Source: Pseudomonadota bacterium (GTDB lineage: Bacteria; Myxococcota; Myxococcia; Myxococcales; Myxococcaceae). Taken from it: 64,000 bases of DNA. The position numbers were made by a program, and so were the translations under genes. This document shows positions 51,758-60,117 of the stretch, in pieces (position 1 is the first letter of the stretch; every line of letters begins with the position of its first letter). The notes under the pieces were generated by a model. That model made no database searches. It saw only the letters and a list, made by a program, of their open reading frames with translations, and was not told the DNA's origin. The DNA lies in NCBI GenBank assembly GCA_023423535.1, contig JAFAFL010000109.1, positions 1 to 64,000 on the forward strand, read 5' to 3'.

Positions 51758-53056
51758 TCAATCTGAGGCGCGCTGCAGGCACTCGCCGCAGAGCGCACGA
51801 AGCTCGTCCTCGAAGGCCTGCGCCAGCCGCTCCGGGTCCGGCACGCGCAGGCGATCCGCCGCCACCCCGAGCCGCACGCTGCCGGCGTAGCTGAGGATGC
51901 TGAAGCCCACGCCCAGCCCTCCGGCGTGCGGTACCCAGAACGCGAGCGTCTCCACCGGCGCGCCGCACAGGCTGACCTCGTCGCGCGGGCCCGCCACGTT
52001 CGTCAGCACCGCAGTGGCCTTGCGACCGAAGAGCCGCACGATGCCCGCGGCCAGCACCGGCGTGATGCGGCCGATGAGCTCCAGCAGCCGGTAGGCCACC
52101 ACGCCCTCCGGTGAGCGCTTGAGCCGCGCCATCCGCTGCTTCACCTCCTCCAGCCGTGCGTGCGCGGACGCCGCGCTGATCGGCAGATCGAGGAAGAGCA
52201 ATCCGAACCGGTTCCCCAGCCGCTCGTCCGCGCCGTGCGCGCGCAGATCGAAGGGGACGATCACCCGCAGCGTGCGCGGGACCTCGCTCGACATCCGCGA
52301 CTGCAGGTAGCGGTGCACCGCGCCGGCGAGCGCGCTGACGAGCAGGTCGTTGACCGTGGCGCCCTGCGCGTGGGCCTCGTCGTGGACGGCCCTGAGAGTC
52401 AGCGGCCGGGACCAGGCCACGACCTTGTGTCCGGACAGCGGGCCTCGGAGCGGGGTCGGGTGGTCGTGCCGCAGCGCCACGAGGCGGAGCAGGGACCGCA
52501 CCGCGCCCAGCGCGAGCCGAATGGTGCCCAGCGGCGCGCGCCGCTCCGCGGGTGAGGGGAGCGACACCTCCGGGACCGGACTGTCCACCACGCTGAGCAA
52601 CAGCCGCACGAGCGCAATGCCATCCGCCAGCGCGTGGTGCAGCCGCCAGACGAGCACGCTGCCCTCGCCGAACTGCTCCACCACGTGCACCTCCCACAAG
52701 GGGCGCGCGGGATCGAGGGGCCGCGACATCAACCGTCCCACCAGCTCGCCCAGCGCCCGCTCGTCGGGCACGGGCTCGGTCACGCGGTGCACGTGGCGGG
52801 ACAGGTCCAGCCGCTCCGGCGCGCCGCCTCCACCCCGGCGCGAGAGCGCGAGGCGGAAGCGCGGGTGCGGCAACAACCGGCTCTCCACCAGCGCGGCGGC
52901 GGTCTCGTAGGAGAGGGGCGTCCGCGTGCGCATCAGCACGGTGATGATCATCCGGCTCTGCGGCACGTCCATGCGCAGCCACGCCGCGTCCGCCGCGGAC
53001 AGGCGAGAGGGATCGCGGCCCGAGGCCAGCGCGGAGAGCGGCGAGAGCTGGGACAT
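51758..53056 (-). CDS. Wax ester synthase/diacylglycerol acyltransferase (WS/DGAT)
   Basis: 432 residues from the ATG at 53056 (MSQLSPLSALASGRD..., the usual family start; an open frame runs 28 codons further). The acyl-CoA-dependent active-site motif HHxxxDG is present as RLHHALADGIALV. Other family marks are PLDPARPLWEVHVVE, a middle VNDLLVSALAGAVHRYL and LTNVAGPRDEVSLCGAPVE in the C-terminal domain. It makes wax esters or triacylglycerol from acyl-CoA; storage lipid bodies are known in myxobacteria. Downstream of aat on the same strand with a 145-base gap. Confidence 0.92.
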   Translation of the reverse strand: MSQLSPLSALASGRDPSRLSAADAAWLRMDVPQSRMIITVLMRTRTPLSYETAAALVESRLLPHPRFRLALSRRGGGGAPERLDLSRHVHRVTEPVPDERALGELVGRLMSRPLDPARPLWEVHVVEQFGEGSVLVWRLHHALADGIALVRLLLSVVDSPVPEVSLPSPAERRAPLGTIRLALGAVRSLLRLVALRHDHPTPLRGPLSGHKVVAWSRPLTLRAVHDEAHAQGATVNDLLVSALAGAVHRYLQSRMSSEVPRTLRVIVPFDLRAHGADERLGNRFGLLFLDLPISAASAHARLEEVKQRMARLKRSPEGVVAYRLLELIGRITPVLAAGIVRLFGRKATAVLTNVAGPRDEVSLCGAPVETLAFWVPHAGGLGVGFSILSYAGSVRLGVAADRLRVPDPERLAQAFEDELRALCGECLQRASD

Positions 53057-53201
53057 GGCGTGCACGGCGACGATGCGCACGGCGGCACTCCGACGCAGGC
53101 TGTCCCTGCGGCAGGCGGTGTGACCCGCGCGTCCCGTCACTCGTGATGGCTCCGCCTCCGGGGCGATGGTCCGCGCCCGTTGCCGTCACCACCGTTTGCG
53201 G

Positions 53202-53897
53202 TCAGCCCTCTCGCTGCAGCGTCCAGCTGCCCGTCCGCGTCGGCGCCTCCAGCGCGCGGTCCAGCGCCTCGAGAAAGCGCTCGCGCGGCCAGGGCTCGGC
53301 GCCGAAGCGCGCGAGGTGTTCGGTCTCCTGCTGGCAGTCGATGAGGGTGAAGCCCCAGCCCTTCAGGCGCTCCACCAGCGCGGCAAAGGCGACCTTCGAC
53401 GCGTCCGGCGCGTGCGCGAACATGCTCTCGCCGAAGAAGGCGCTGCCGAGACTGACACCGTAAACCCCTCCGTACAGCTCGCCCTCGCGGAAGGCCTCCA
53501 CCGAGTGCGCGTAGCCGAGCCGGTGCAGCTCTACGTACGCGCGCTCCATGGCGCGGGTGATCCAGGTGTCGTTCTGTCCCGGCCGCGGCGTGCGCGCGCA
53601 GGCCCGAATCACGCGCTCGAAGGCGGTGTCGAAGCGGACCTCGAACTCGCCGCGGCGCATCGTCTTGCCCAGCGAGCGCGGCAGGTGAAAGCGCTCGGGG
53701 TCGAGCACGAAGCGCGGGTTCGGCGAGTGCCAGAGGATGGGCTGGCCTTCGCTGTACCAGGGAAAGATCCCCAGCGCGTACGCGTTGAGCAGCCGCGACG
53801 GGCGCAGGTCGCCTCCTACCGCCAGCAGGCCGGACTCGTCCGCGAGCCGCGGATCCGGAAAGCCGTCGTCGGCCGGATCGAGTCGGAAGATCGGCAA
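53202..53897 (-). CDS. aat: Leucyl/phenylalanyl-tRNA--protein transferase Aat
   Basis: 231 residues, usual length. Aat adds Leu or Phe to N-terminal Lys/Arg of proteins, marking them for ClpAP (N-degron pathway). Typical motifs: FPDPRLADESGLLAVGGDL, ALGIFPWYSEGQPILWHSPNPRFVL, NDTWITRAMERAYVELHRLGY, EGELYGGVYGVSLGSAFFGESMF and LIDCQQETEHLARFGAE. Complete and intact. It starts 42 bases after the LEA-type lipoprotein gene. Confidence 0.95.
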   Translation of the reverse strand: MPIFRLDPADDGFPDPRLADESGLLAVGGDLRPSRLLNAYALGIFPWYSEGQPILWHSPNPRFVLDPERFHLPRSLGKTMRRGEFEVRFDTAFERVIRACARTPRPGQNDTWITRAMERAYVELHRLGYAHSVEAFREGELYGGVYGVSLGSAFFGESMFAHAPDASKVAFAALVERLKGWGFTLIDCQQETEHLARFGAEPWPRERFLEALDRALEAPTRTGSWTLQREG

Positions 53898-53939
53898 GCG
53901 TTCGGCAGCGGCGCGGTGAATGAGGGGCCGCGGAAGGGA

Positions 53940-54797
53940 TCAGCGCTGCGGCGGCGGCAGCTGGACGGTGCCCTCGAGCTTGTAGGGGATGCGGTACACG
54001 TCGCCGTGCAGCTCGCCCTCCACCACCCACGGCAGCTTGCCGGCCTTCATCAGGGCCTTCATCTCCTTCACGTCCATCTTCATCGTGTCGGAGCGGATGG
54101 GGTACTGCAGCTCGTACACGCCGGTGGAGGAGGGCGAGACCTTCTCCGCCTTCGCGCGCGTGCCGCTGGCGATCTCCCGGCCGGCAACGGTGACCTTGTA
54201 GTCGAGCCCGCCCACGCCGAGGAGGAACGGGTTCGGGTTCACGATGCCGAGGTAGAAGATGATGTTCGCCTCTTCATCCGAGTACCGCGCGGCGTCCAGC
54301 GAGTGCATCTTCACCGAGGGCATGCGCGGCGGACGGACCTCGCGGGACCGGCCGAAGGGCAGCTCGTACGTCTTGCCGCCGCTCTTCACGAACAGCGTCC
54401 CGCGCAGCGCGGTGAGCAGCGAGCCCTCCTTCTTCGCGAACTCCTGCAGCTGCTCCGCGTTCTCCACGTAGCGGGTCTCCGCGCGCACCTGGAACGGCGC
54501 CTGTCCACCCTCGGGCACGCTGACGTTCAGCGACTCCTCGCCGCTCTTGATGACCTCGCCGTCGATCACGTGTTCCCACTTCGCGCGCTCGATCGTCGCC
54601 TCGTTCTCGCTGGCCACGGTGCCGCTGAAGAGGAGGCGGAAGGTGGTGACGTCCTGGTCGAGCTCCAGCTTCTGCTCCGCGAGGACCGGCGCGGGGCCCT
54701 CCTCGGTCGGCGCGACCTGCTTGCCGGAGCAGGCGAGGAGCACCGCGGCGATGAAGAGCGCGGAGAGAGGCAGGCGGTGAGCGTTCGAACGGACCAT
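53940..54797 (-). CDS. LEA type 2 (WHy-domain) lipoprotein
   Basis: 285 residues. Lipoprotein signal with cysteine 23 (FIAAVLLAC). Two LEA14/WHy beta-sandwich domains in series: residues ~40-150 (degenerate) and ~165-280, the second with the classic pattern FYLGIVNPNPFLLGVGGLDY followed by VTVAGREIASG. This Asn-Pro-Asn turn between strands is the family hallmark. Known members act in desiccation or envelope stress; the outer-membrane lipoprotein location is inferred. Part of a minus-strand set with the neighbouring lipoprotein and aat; 53 bases separate it from the upstream gene. Confidence 0.82.
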   Translation of the reverse strand: MVRSNAHRLPLSALFIAAVLLACSGKQVAPTEEGPAPVLAEQKLELDQDVTTFRLLFSGTVASENEATIERAKWEHVIDGEVIKSGEESLNVSVPEGGQAPFQVRAETRYVENAEQLQEFAKKEGSLLTALRGTLFVKSGGKTYELPFGRSREVRPPRMPSVKMHSLDAARYSDEEANIIFYLGIVNPNPFLLGVGGLDYKVTVAGREIASGTRAKAEKVSPSSTGVYELQYPIRSDTMKMDVKEMKALMKAGKLPWVVEGELHGDVYRIPYKLEGTVQLPPPQR

Positions 54798-54850
54798 GGC
54801 GCGGCTCCTTCTGAAGCTGAATGCCGGAACTGAGAGGCCGGAGCGAGAGG

Positions 54851-55633
54851 CTACGGCGCGGCGAACCCGCAGGCGTACGTACCGCCGTCCTCGGTGCCCA
54901 CGTCGCGCACGCCCTGGAGGCGGAACTCGCGGGGCGAGGTGCCGGTGAGGCTGAACGACGAGGAGAACAGCGTGAAGCCGAGGTCCTTCTGGAACACGCG
55001 GCGCGCGTCCAGACCGTGCGGCGGCGGACGGGACTCGTTGAAGAGGAGCTTCACCGACTCGGGGAAGGTCCCTTGCGGCACGCGCTGCTCGCCCTGGGTG
55101 GGCGCGGAGGCGACGACGGTGAAGGTGGTCGCCTGGGTGGTGCGCTGACCCGCGGCGAGCACGTCCGCCTGCGCCTGCGAGGAGAAGTTCTGGCCCGCGG
55201 TGGTGTCCGGCTGCAGCCAGGTCACGCCGATGACGTTCGAGCTCTCGTCGCGGTAGTCCACCCGGTCACCGGAAGCGGTGAAGGTCCGGCGCGCGAGCCG
55301 CAGCTCCCCGCCGACGATCATGAAGAGGTCCTCCATCCGGCCCACGCCGCTCTCCGAGTACTCGACGGGGATGACCTTCACCCCGCCCTCGAGCTCGCGC
55401 ACCGGCCGCACGAATGCGCCGATGGTGGGCGACTCCTGCGCGTCCTGCGTGTCCGAGTACTCGAAGCAGCGCTCCGCGATGAGGCCGAAGCGGCGCTGGG
55501 CCTCGCAGTCGATGCCGCAGGAGTCGTCGATGCCGGCGTCGGGAACGGGCTCGGGGTTCGAGCCACAGCCGATGATCGCGAGCGCCACGAGGGGGAGCGC
55601 TCCGAGAGGGGGGAGGAGCCGCGTGTGCTTCAT
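54851..55633 (-). CDS. Lipoprotein, unknown function
   Basis: 260 residues. Lipoprotein signal MKHTRLLPPLGALPLVALAIIGC (cysteine 23), then CGSNPEPVPDAGIDDSCGIDC, a myxobacterial-style Pro/Asp linker with two more cysteines. The remainder is beta-rich (RLARRTFTASGDRVDYRDES, FTLFSSSFSLTGTSPREFRL) and has no family I know. First of the minus-strand group running into the LEA lipoprotein and aat; diverges from the metallopeptidase gene (43 bases between starts). Confidence 0.65.
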   Translation of the reverse strand: MKHTRLLPPLGALPLVALAIIGCGSNPEPVPDAGIDDSCGIDCEAQRRFGLIAERCFEYSDTQDAQESPTIGAFVRPVRELEGGVKVIPVEYSESGVGRMEDLFMIVGGELRLARRTFTASGDRVDYRDESSNVIGVTWLQPDTTAGQNFSSQAQADVLAAGQRTTQATTFTVVASAPTQGEQRVPQGTFPESVKLLFNESRPPPHGLDARRVFQKDLGFTLFSSSFSLTGTSPREFRLQGVRDVGTEDGGTYACGFAAP

Positions 55634-55676
55634 GCGGAGGGGTCTATCGCTTTTCGGCTAGGATGTCGCTCGCTTC

Positions 55677-56330
55677 GTGCCCGACCGCCCCGACCTCAAC
55701 CGCGCCATCGCGCAGCTCATCCGGGACATCGCCCGGCGGATGCCGGAGTTCTCGCACGTGCGCGCCACGCGGATCCTCGTCGTCGCCGGTGAGGCGCGCA
55801 GGGCCTCGCGCGGAACGGTGAAGCCGCTCGCGTTCAGCGGGGGCAAGAGCTTCGAAAAGGAGACCGGGCGGCGGAAGCCGGTGGTGCGGATCGGCGGACG
55901 GAAGATGCTCTACAGCATCACGCTGCGGCCGCTCTTCTTCCGCGACAGCACGCCGCGCGAACGGGTGGAGACGATCCTCCACGAGCTCTTCCACATCTCG
56001 CGCCTGTTCGACGGAACGCTGGACCGCGCGCGCCGCCACGACCGGATGGGCCGGCACTTCGAGAAGGAGCTGCGCCCGCTGGTGCGGCGCTACCTCAAGG
56101 AGTGCCCGAAGGAGCTCATCGCGCCCTTCCGCCATCACGGCCAGGTGAAGGTGCTGCAGTGGCTGGAGCGTCCCACCGCGACGTTCCTCGACGAGCCGAC
56201 CTCAATGCGCATGCGCCGCGTGTACACCGAGGTCCACCTCTTCACCGGGCTGGTGGAGATGATCACGAGGCCCTCCAAGCGCAGCGGTGCGGTGCCCAAG
56301 CCGCTCGCGGGCAAGCTGCGGACTCCCTGA
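55677..56330 (+). CDS. Small putative zinc metallopeptidase (HExxH)
   Basis: 217 residues with GTG start. The motif ILHELFHISRLFDG puts H102, E103 and H106 as the HExxH site; a third ligand could be H121 or H127 in the following HDRMGRHFEKELRP. The preceding region (MLYSITLRPLFF, TPRERVETI) has the strand-then-helix order of zincin-type folds. No signal peptide. The family is unfamiliar to me beyond that, so the substrate is unknown. It diverges from the lipoprotein gene upstream. Confidence 0.65.
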   Translation: MPDRPDLNRAIAQLIRDIARRMPEFSHVRATRILVVAGEARRASRGTVKPLAFSGGKSFEKETGRRKPVVRIGGRKMLYSITLRPLFFRDSTPRERVETILHELFHISRLFDGTLDRARRHDRMGRHFEKELRPLVRRYLKECPKELIAPFRHHGQVKVLQWLERPTATFLDEPTSMRMRRVYTEVHLFTGLVEMITRPSKRSGAVPKPLAGKLRTP

Positions 56331-56438
56331 CGACTGACCGGCTGCGCGCGTGGGAGCGCGTCCTCTGGTCAACGGGCCCTCTTCGCGGAAGCTGTACCGC
56401 CATGCCAGCGCGGCGCGGCATGTCTATCTGCGGCGGCC

Positions 56439-57926
56439 ATGGGTCTGGCGATCGACCGCGAAACCTTCTCCGACGACGAGTACGCGCGCTTCAGCGAACG
56501 GCTGCACGAGAACCTCGAGGTGCTCGGCGAGGTGATCTCGAAGGAGGGCTTCGGCGAGGGCCCCGCCACCGTGGGCGCGGAGCTCGAGCTGTTCCTCGTG
56601 GACGCGGGCGGCAACCCGCTGCCGATGAACCTCGAGGTGCAGAAGCTCGCCAACGATCCGCGGGTGACGATCGAGATCTCGCGCTTCAACCTCGAGCTCA
56701 ACCTCACGCCGGGACCGCTGGCGGGCAACCCCTTCGCGCGGCTGCGGCTGGACGGCGAGGAGGCGCTGGACCTCGTGCGGCGCGCGGCGCGGTCGCAGGG
56801 CGCGCGGATCGTCACCGTGGGCATCCTTCCGACGTTGCGGGGGGAGCACCTTCGCATCGCCGGCCTCACGCCGCTGCCTCGCTACCGAGCGCTGAACAAC
56901 GGGCTGCGAAGGCTGCGGCAGGGCGTGCCGTTCCGGGTCGCGGTCTCGGGCGAGGACACGCTGCACGTCGAGTGGGACGACGTGACGCTTGAGGGCGCGA
57001 ACACCTCGCTGCAGATGCACCTGCGGGTGCCGCCGCGCCGGTTCGCGGACGCCTACAACGCGGCGCAGCTCGCCACCGCACCGGCGCTCGCGCTGGCAGC
57101 GAACTCGCCCTTCTTCCTGCAGAAGCGGTTGTGGGACGAGACGCGGGTGGCGCTCTTCCGCCAGAGCACCGACGACCGCGGCGATCTGCCGGCGGACTGG
57201 GCCCCGCCTGCGCGCGTGTCCTTTGGCCGAGGCTGGGTGCGTCGAGGCGCGCTGGAGCTCTTCGGCGAGGCGGTGGCGCTGCACCAGCCGCTGCTGCCGG
57301 TGATGGCGGCGGAGTCGCCCCGGCGCGCGCTGCAGGAGGGCCGCACTCCCGAGCTGCCGGAGCTGCGCCTCCACTACGGCACCGTCTACACGTGGAACCG
57401 GCCGGTGTACGACCCGCACGACGGCGGCCACCTGCGCATCGAGTTCCGCGCGCTGCCTGCCGGTCCGACCTTCGCGGACATGATGGCCAACGGGGCCTTC
57501 ATCATCGGCCTCACGCTCGGGCTGGAGGAGGACGTCAACGCGCTGTTGCCCGGGATGCCGTTCCTCTTTGCCCGCGAGAACTTCCACCGCGCGGCGCGGG
57601 ACGGCGTGGAGGCGGAGCTGTTCTGGCCCACGCGGCTCGCGCCCTCGCCGAGGCCGGTGCCGCTCACGGAGCTCATGCCCCGGCTGTGCGACATCGCGGC
57701 GTCCGGGCTCGAGCGACATGGCGTGTCGTCCTCCGACTACGGACCGCTGCTCGCGCTCATCCGAGACCGCGCGCTGGCAAAGACCTCCGGCGCGCGCTGG
57801 CAGCGGCGGGCGCTCGCGGCCTACGAGTCGCAGATGCACCGCGGCGACGCGCTGGTGCGGGTGCTCGACCGCTACCAGGAGCTGTCCCTCGAGGGACGCC
57901 CGGTCCATGAATGGCCGGGAAGCTGA
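56439..57926 (+). CDS. Glutamate-cysteine ligase (GCS2) family protein
   Basis: 495 residues. It resembles the GCS2 carboxylate-amine ligase group: TVGAELELFLVDAGGNPLPM near the N-terminus holds the metal/ATP-binding glutamates, EISRFNLELNLTPGPLAGN follows, then a long middle domain with GHLRIEFRALPAGPTFADMM. The expected reaction is ATP-dependent linking of glutamate gamma-carboxyl to an amine (cysteine if a true GCS). YbdK-like members have wider specificity, so the substrate is not certain. Convergent with nudC (3 bases between stops). Confidence 0.7.
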   Translation: MGLAIDRETFSDDEYARFSERLHENLEVLGEVISKEGFGEGPATVGAELELFLVDAGGNPLPMNLEVQKLANDPRVTIEISRFNLELNLTPGPLAGNPFARLRLDGEEALDLVRRAARSQGARIVTVGILPTLRGEHLRIAGLTPLPRYRALNNGLRRLRQGVPFRVAVSGEDTLHVEWDDVTLEGANTSLQMHLRVPPRRFADAYNAAQLATAPALALAANSPFFLQKRLWDETRVALFRQSTDDRGDLPADWAPPARVSFGRGWVRRGALELFGEAVALHQPLLPVMAAESPRRALQEGRTPELPELRLHYGTVYTWNRPVYDPHDGGHLRIEFRALPAGPTFADMMANGAFIIGLTLGLEEDVNALLPGMPFLFARENFHRAARDGVEAELFWPTRLAPSPRPVPLTELMPRLCDIAASGLERHGVSSSDYGPLLALIRDRALAKTSGARWQRRALAAYESQMHRGDALVRVLDRYQELSLEGRPVHEWPGS

Positions 57927-57929
57927 GTC

Positions 57930-58799
57930 CTAGCGAGCGCCGAGCTCCGCGACCCACGCGTCGATGAGCTGCCGCGCGATGGAGAGCGGCGGCGGGACGA
58001 GCGGCAGCGCGTCGTGGCGGAACCACTGGGCGTCGGCGATCTCGGTGCCATCGACGCGGATCTCTCCGCCCGCCCACTGCGCGGTGAAGCCGAGCATCAG
58101 CGAACGCCCGAACGGCCAGGGCTGGCTGCCGAAGTAGCAAAGGTCCTTCACCTCGACGCCCACCTCTTCGCGCACCTCGCGGTGGACCGTCTGCTCCAGC
58201 GACTCGCCCGCGTCCACGAAGCCGGCCACGGTGCTGTACCAGTCGCGCGGGAAATGGGCGTTGCGCGCGAGCAGCGCCAGCGGTCCCTTTCGCACGAGCA
58301 CGATCACCGCCGGCGAGATGCGCGGATAGAAGGGCGTGCGGCAGTGGGGACAACGGCGCACGCGCTCGTTCGGATCGAGCAGGGTCGGCGTCGCGCACCG
58401 GCCGCAGAAGCGGTGGTTCCGGTCCCACTCCGCGATCGTCAGCGCCCGGCCCGCGGCATCGAAGAGCGCGGCGGAGACCTGCCCGTGCAGCGTCCGGCCC
58501 GGCACCCCGACGAGTCCCGCGGCGACAGCCTCCGGCTCCGCGCCCTCGCGCAGCGCGCCCGCGAAGAGGTCCGTCCCGCCGATGCGTCCAAGGAAGTGCA
58601 CGCCGTCCGCGAGCGCCGCGGTGTCGGCGAGCCGAGGGAACTCCAGCGCTCCTGAGGCCGAGTCCCTGGCCGTTTCCGAGGCCGTTTCGGTGGAGCGCAC
58701 CCACAGGTCCATGCCGCGCGCGAGGAAGAGCAGCGCGTCGCCTGACGGTGTGGCGGGCGAGACGTGTCCGGGCTCGAAGGGGAGGTCGCTCGTGCTCAC
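57930..58799 (-). CDS. nudC: NAD(+) diphosphatase / NADH pyrophosphatase NudC
   Basis: 289 residues. Nudix enzyme hydrolysing NAD(H) to NMN(H) and AMP and able to remove NAD caps from RNA. The zinc ribbon is CGRC...CPHC (one pair before, one after PTLLDPNERVRR). The Nudix box is complete: GFVDAGESLEQTVHREVREE. The SQPWPFGRSLMLGF motif, diagnostic for the NudC group, follows it. Its N-terminal domain is shorter and less conserved, as usual. A hairpin separates it from fadL upstream. Confidence 0.92.
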   Translation of the reverse strand: MSTSDLPFEPGHVSPATPSGDALLFLARGMDLWVRSTETASETARDSASGALEFPRLADTAALADGVHFLGRIGGTDLFAGALREGAEPEAVAAGLVGVPGRTLHGQVSAALFDAAGRALTIAEWDRNHRFCGRCATPTLLDPNERVRRCPHCRTPFYPRISPAVIVLVRKGPLALLARNAHFPRDWYSTVAGFVDAGESLEQTVHREVREEVGVEVKDLCYFGSQPWPFGRSLMLGFTAQWAGGEIRVDGTEIADAQWFRHDALPLVPPPLSIARQLIDAWVAELGAR

Positions 58800-58829
58800 G
58801 CGGCGGAACCTAGCGTTCTGAAAGACGAA

Positions 58830-58861
58830 GCGCCCGGAGGACCGTGAGATCCGCCGGGCGC
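58830..58861 (-). terminator. Probable terminator between fadL and nudC
   Basis: Bases 58830-58837 (GCGCCCGG) pair with 58854-58861 (CCGGGCGC), extended by two further pairs after a mismatch, around a 10-base loop. Read on the minus strand the stem is followed by TTCGTCTTTC, a loose T-rich tract. It lies about 30 bases past the fadL stop, so it probably ends the hydrolase-fadL transcript. Confidence 0.5.
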
Positions 58862-58892
58862 CGCGTGCTTCAACGCGTGTTGAGCGAACCGC

Positions 58893-60098
58893 CTAGAACG
58901 GCGTGGCCCAGCCGAGCGTCAGTCCCACCACGTGCGCGTTGCCGCCGTAGGTGCCGGGGAGCAGCGGCGAGGTGCTCTCGAGGTCCATGAGCATCACGAA
59001 CTGGTAGCCGGCATCGATCTGGAAGTCGCCCAGCCGGTAGCCGATGCCCGCCGACGCGCGCAGACGGTCCGCGTCCGGCAGGTCGGGGGTGAGCGTGTCC
59101 CCGGGCGACGGCGTGGGGTCGTACGCGGCGCCGAGGCGCGCGGTGAGGTCGCGCGTGATGCGGTACTCGCCGCCGAGGTGGAAGCTCACCGCGTCGTTCC
59201 AGTGCTTGGGAGAGACGGAGGAGAGCGCCTCGTCCTCGAAGTTCAGGCGGAGCTCCTGGAAGGACGACCAGTCGTACCAGTGCGCGTCGAGCCCGATGCG
59301 CAGCCTGTCGTCGAGCGCGCGGAAGCCGAAGCCCGCGAACACCGTGTCCGGCAGGTCCACCGTGGTGCTCACGCCCATGCCGCGCAGGCGCGACTGGAAC
59401 TCGGGCGGGACGTTGCTGAAGCCGGCCTGACCGTCGAAGTCGAGCCGCGGGCCGGGCCGGTAGGCGGCGCCGAAGGTGAGGGTGTCCTTGAGGATCTCGA
59501 TCTCGGTGCCGACGTTGAAGGAGGTGCCCCAGGCGCCGCCGCCGATCTCCACCTCGCCCTCGCTGTCCACGAAGCCCAGCGCGCGGGAGAGGAGCACGGT
59601 GCCGCGGACGATCTGCACCCCCGCGCCGAGCCGCACCCGGTCGTGCACCTGCACCGCGACCTCCGGGTTGATGTTCCACACGTTCAGCGTGGAGCCGGTG
59701 GTGCGGAAGCGGCCCTCCCAGCCCTCGGGCCAGGACGACGAGGCGCCGAAGGGCACGAACACGCCGAGCCCCGCGGCCACGCGATCCATCAGCTGGTAGC
59801 GCGCGTAGAGGTGCGGCGGCGGCGAGAGCCCACCGAGCTTCGTCACCTCGCCGCCGGGGTTGGTGAAGCTCACCCGCGGCATGATCAGCGCGGCGCCCAC
59901 CTGCAGCTCGAGGCCCTCGCCGCCGAGGAGGCCCGCGGGGTTGAAGAACACCGCCGAGGGGTCGTCGCCCAGCGCGGTCACCGCGGTGGACATGCCCACC
60001 GCGCGGCCGCCGTGGCTCTCGATGGCGAAGCCCGCCGCCCAGACGGGCGCGACGAAGAGGACGGCAGCGGTCAGAAAGACGTTCGTGACAGTCTTCAT
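58893..60098 (-). CDS. fadL: FadL-family outer membrane transport protein
   Basis: 401 residues. A signal peptide (to ...APVWA) precedes GFAIESHGGRAVGMSTAVTA and DDPSAVFFNPAGL, the N-terminal hatch region and NPA motif of FadL porins, then a 14-strand-type barrel of alternating polar/hydrophobic residues ending in the aromatic-terminal VGLTLGWATPF. FadL takes up long-chain fatty acids or other hydrophobic compounds across the outer membrane. The gene starts 19 bases after the big lipoprotein hydrolase gene, which suggests that products of surface ester cleavage are imported. Confidence 0.9.
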   Translation of the reverse strand: MKTVTNVFLTAAVLFVAPVWAAGFAIESHGGRAVGMSTAVTALGDDPSAVFFNPAGLLGGEGLELQVGAALIMPRVSFTNPGGEVTKLGGLSPPPHLYARYQLMDRVAAGLGVFVPFGASSSWPEGWEGRFRTTGSTLNVWNINPEVAVQVHDRVRLGAGVQIVRGTVLLSRALGFVDSEGEVEIGGGAWGTSFNVGTEIEILKDTLTFGAAYRPGPRLDFDGQAGFSNVPPEFQSRLRGMGVSTTVDLPDTVFAGFGFRALDDRLRIGLDAHWYDWSSFQELRLNFEDEALSSVSPKHWNDAVSFHLGGEYRITRDLTARLGAAYDPTPSPGDTLTPDLPDADRLRASAGIGYRLGDFQIDAGYQFVMLMDLESTSPLLPGTYGGNAHVVGLTLGWATPF

Positions 60099-60117
60099 GG
60101 TCAGGGTCCTGTCTTCG

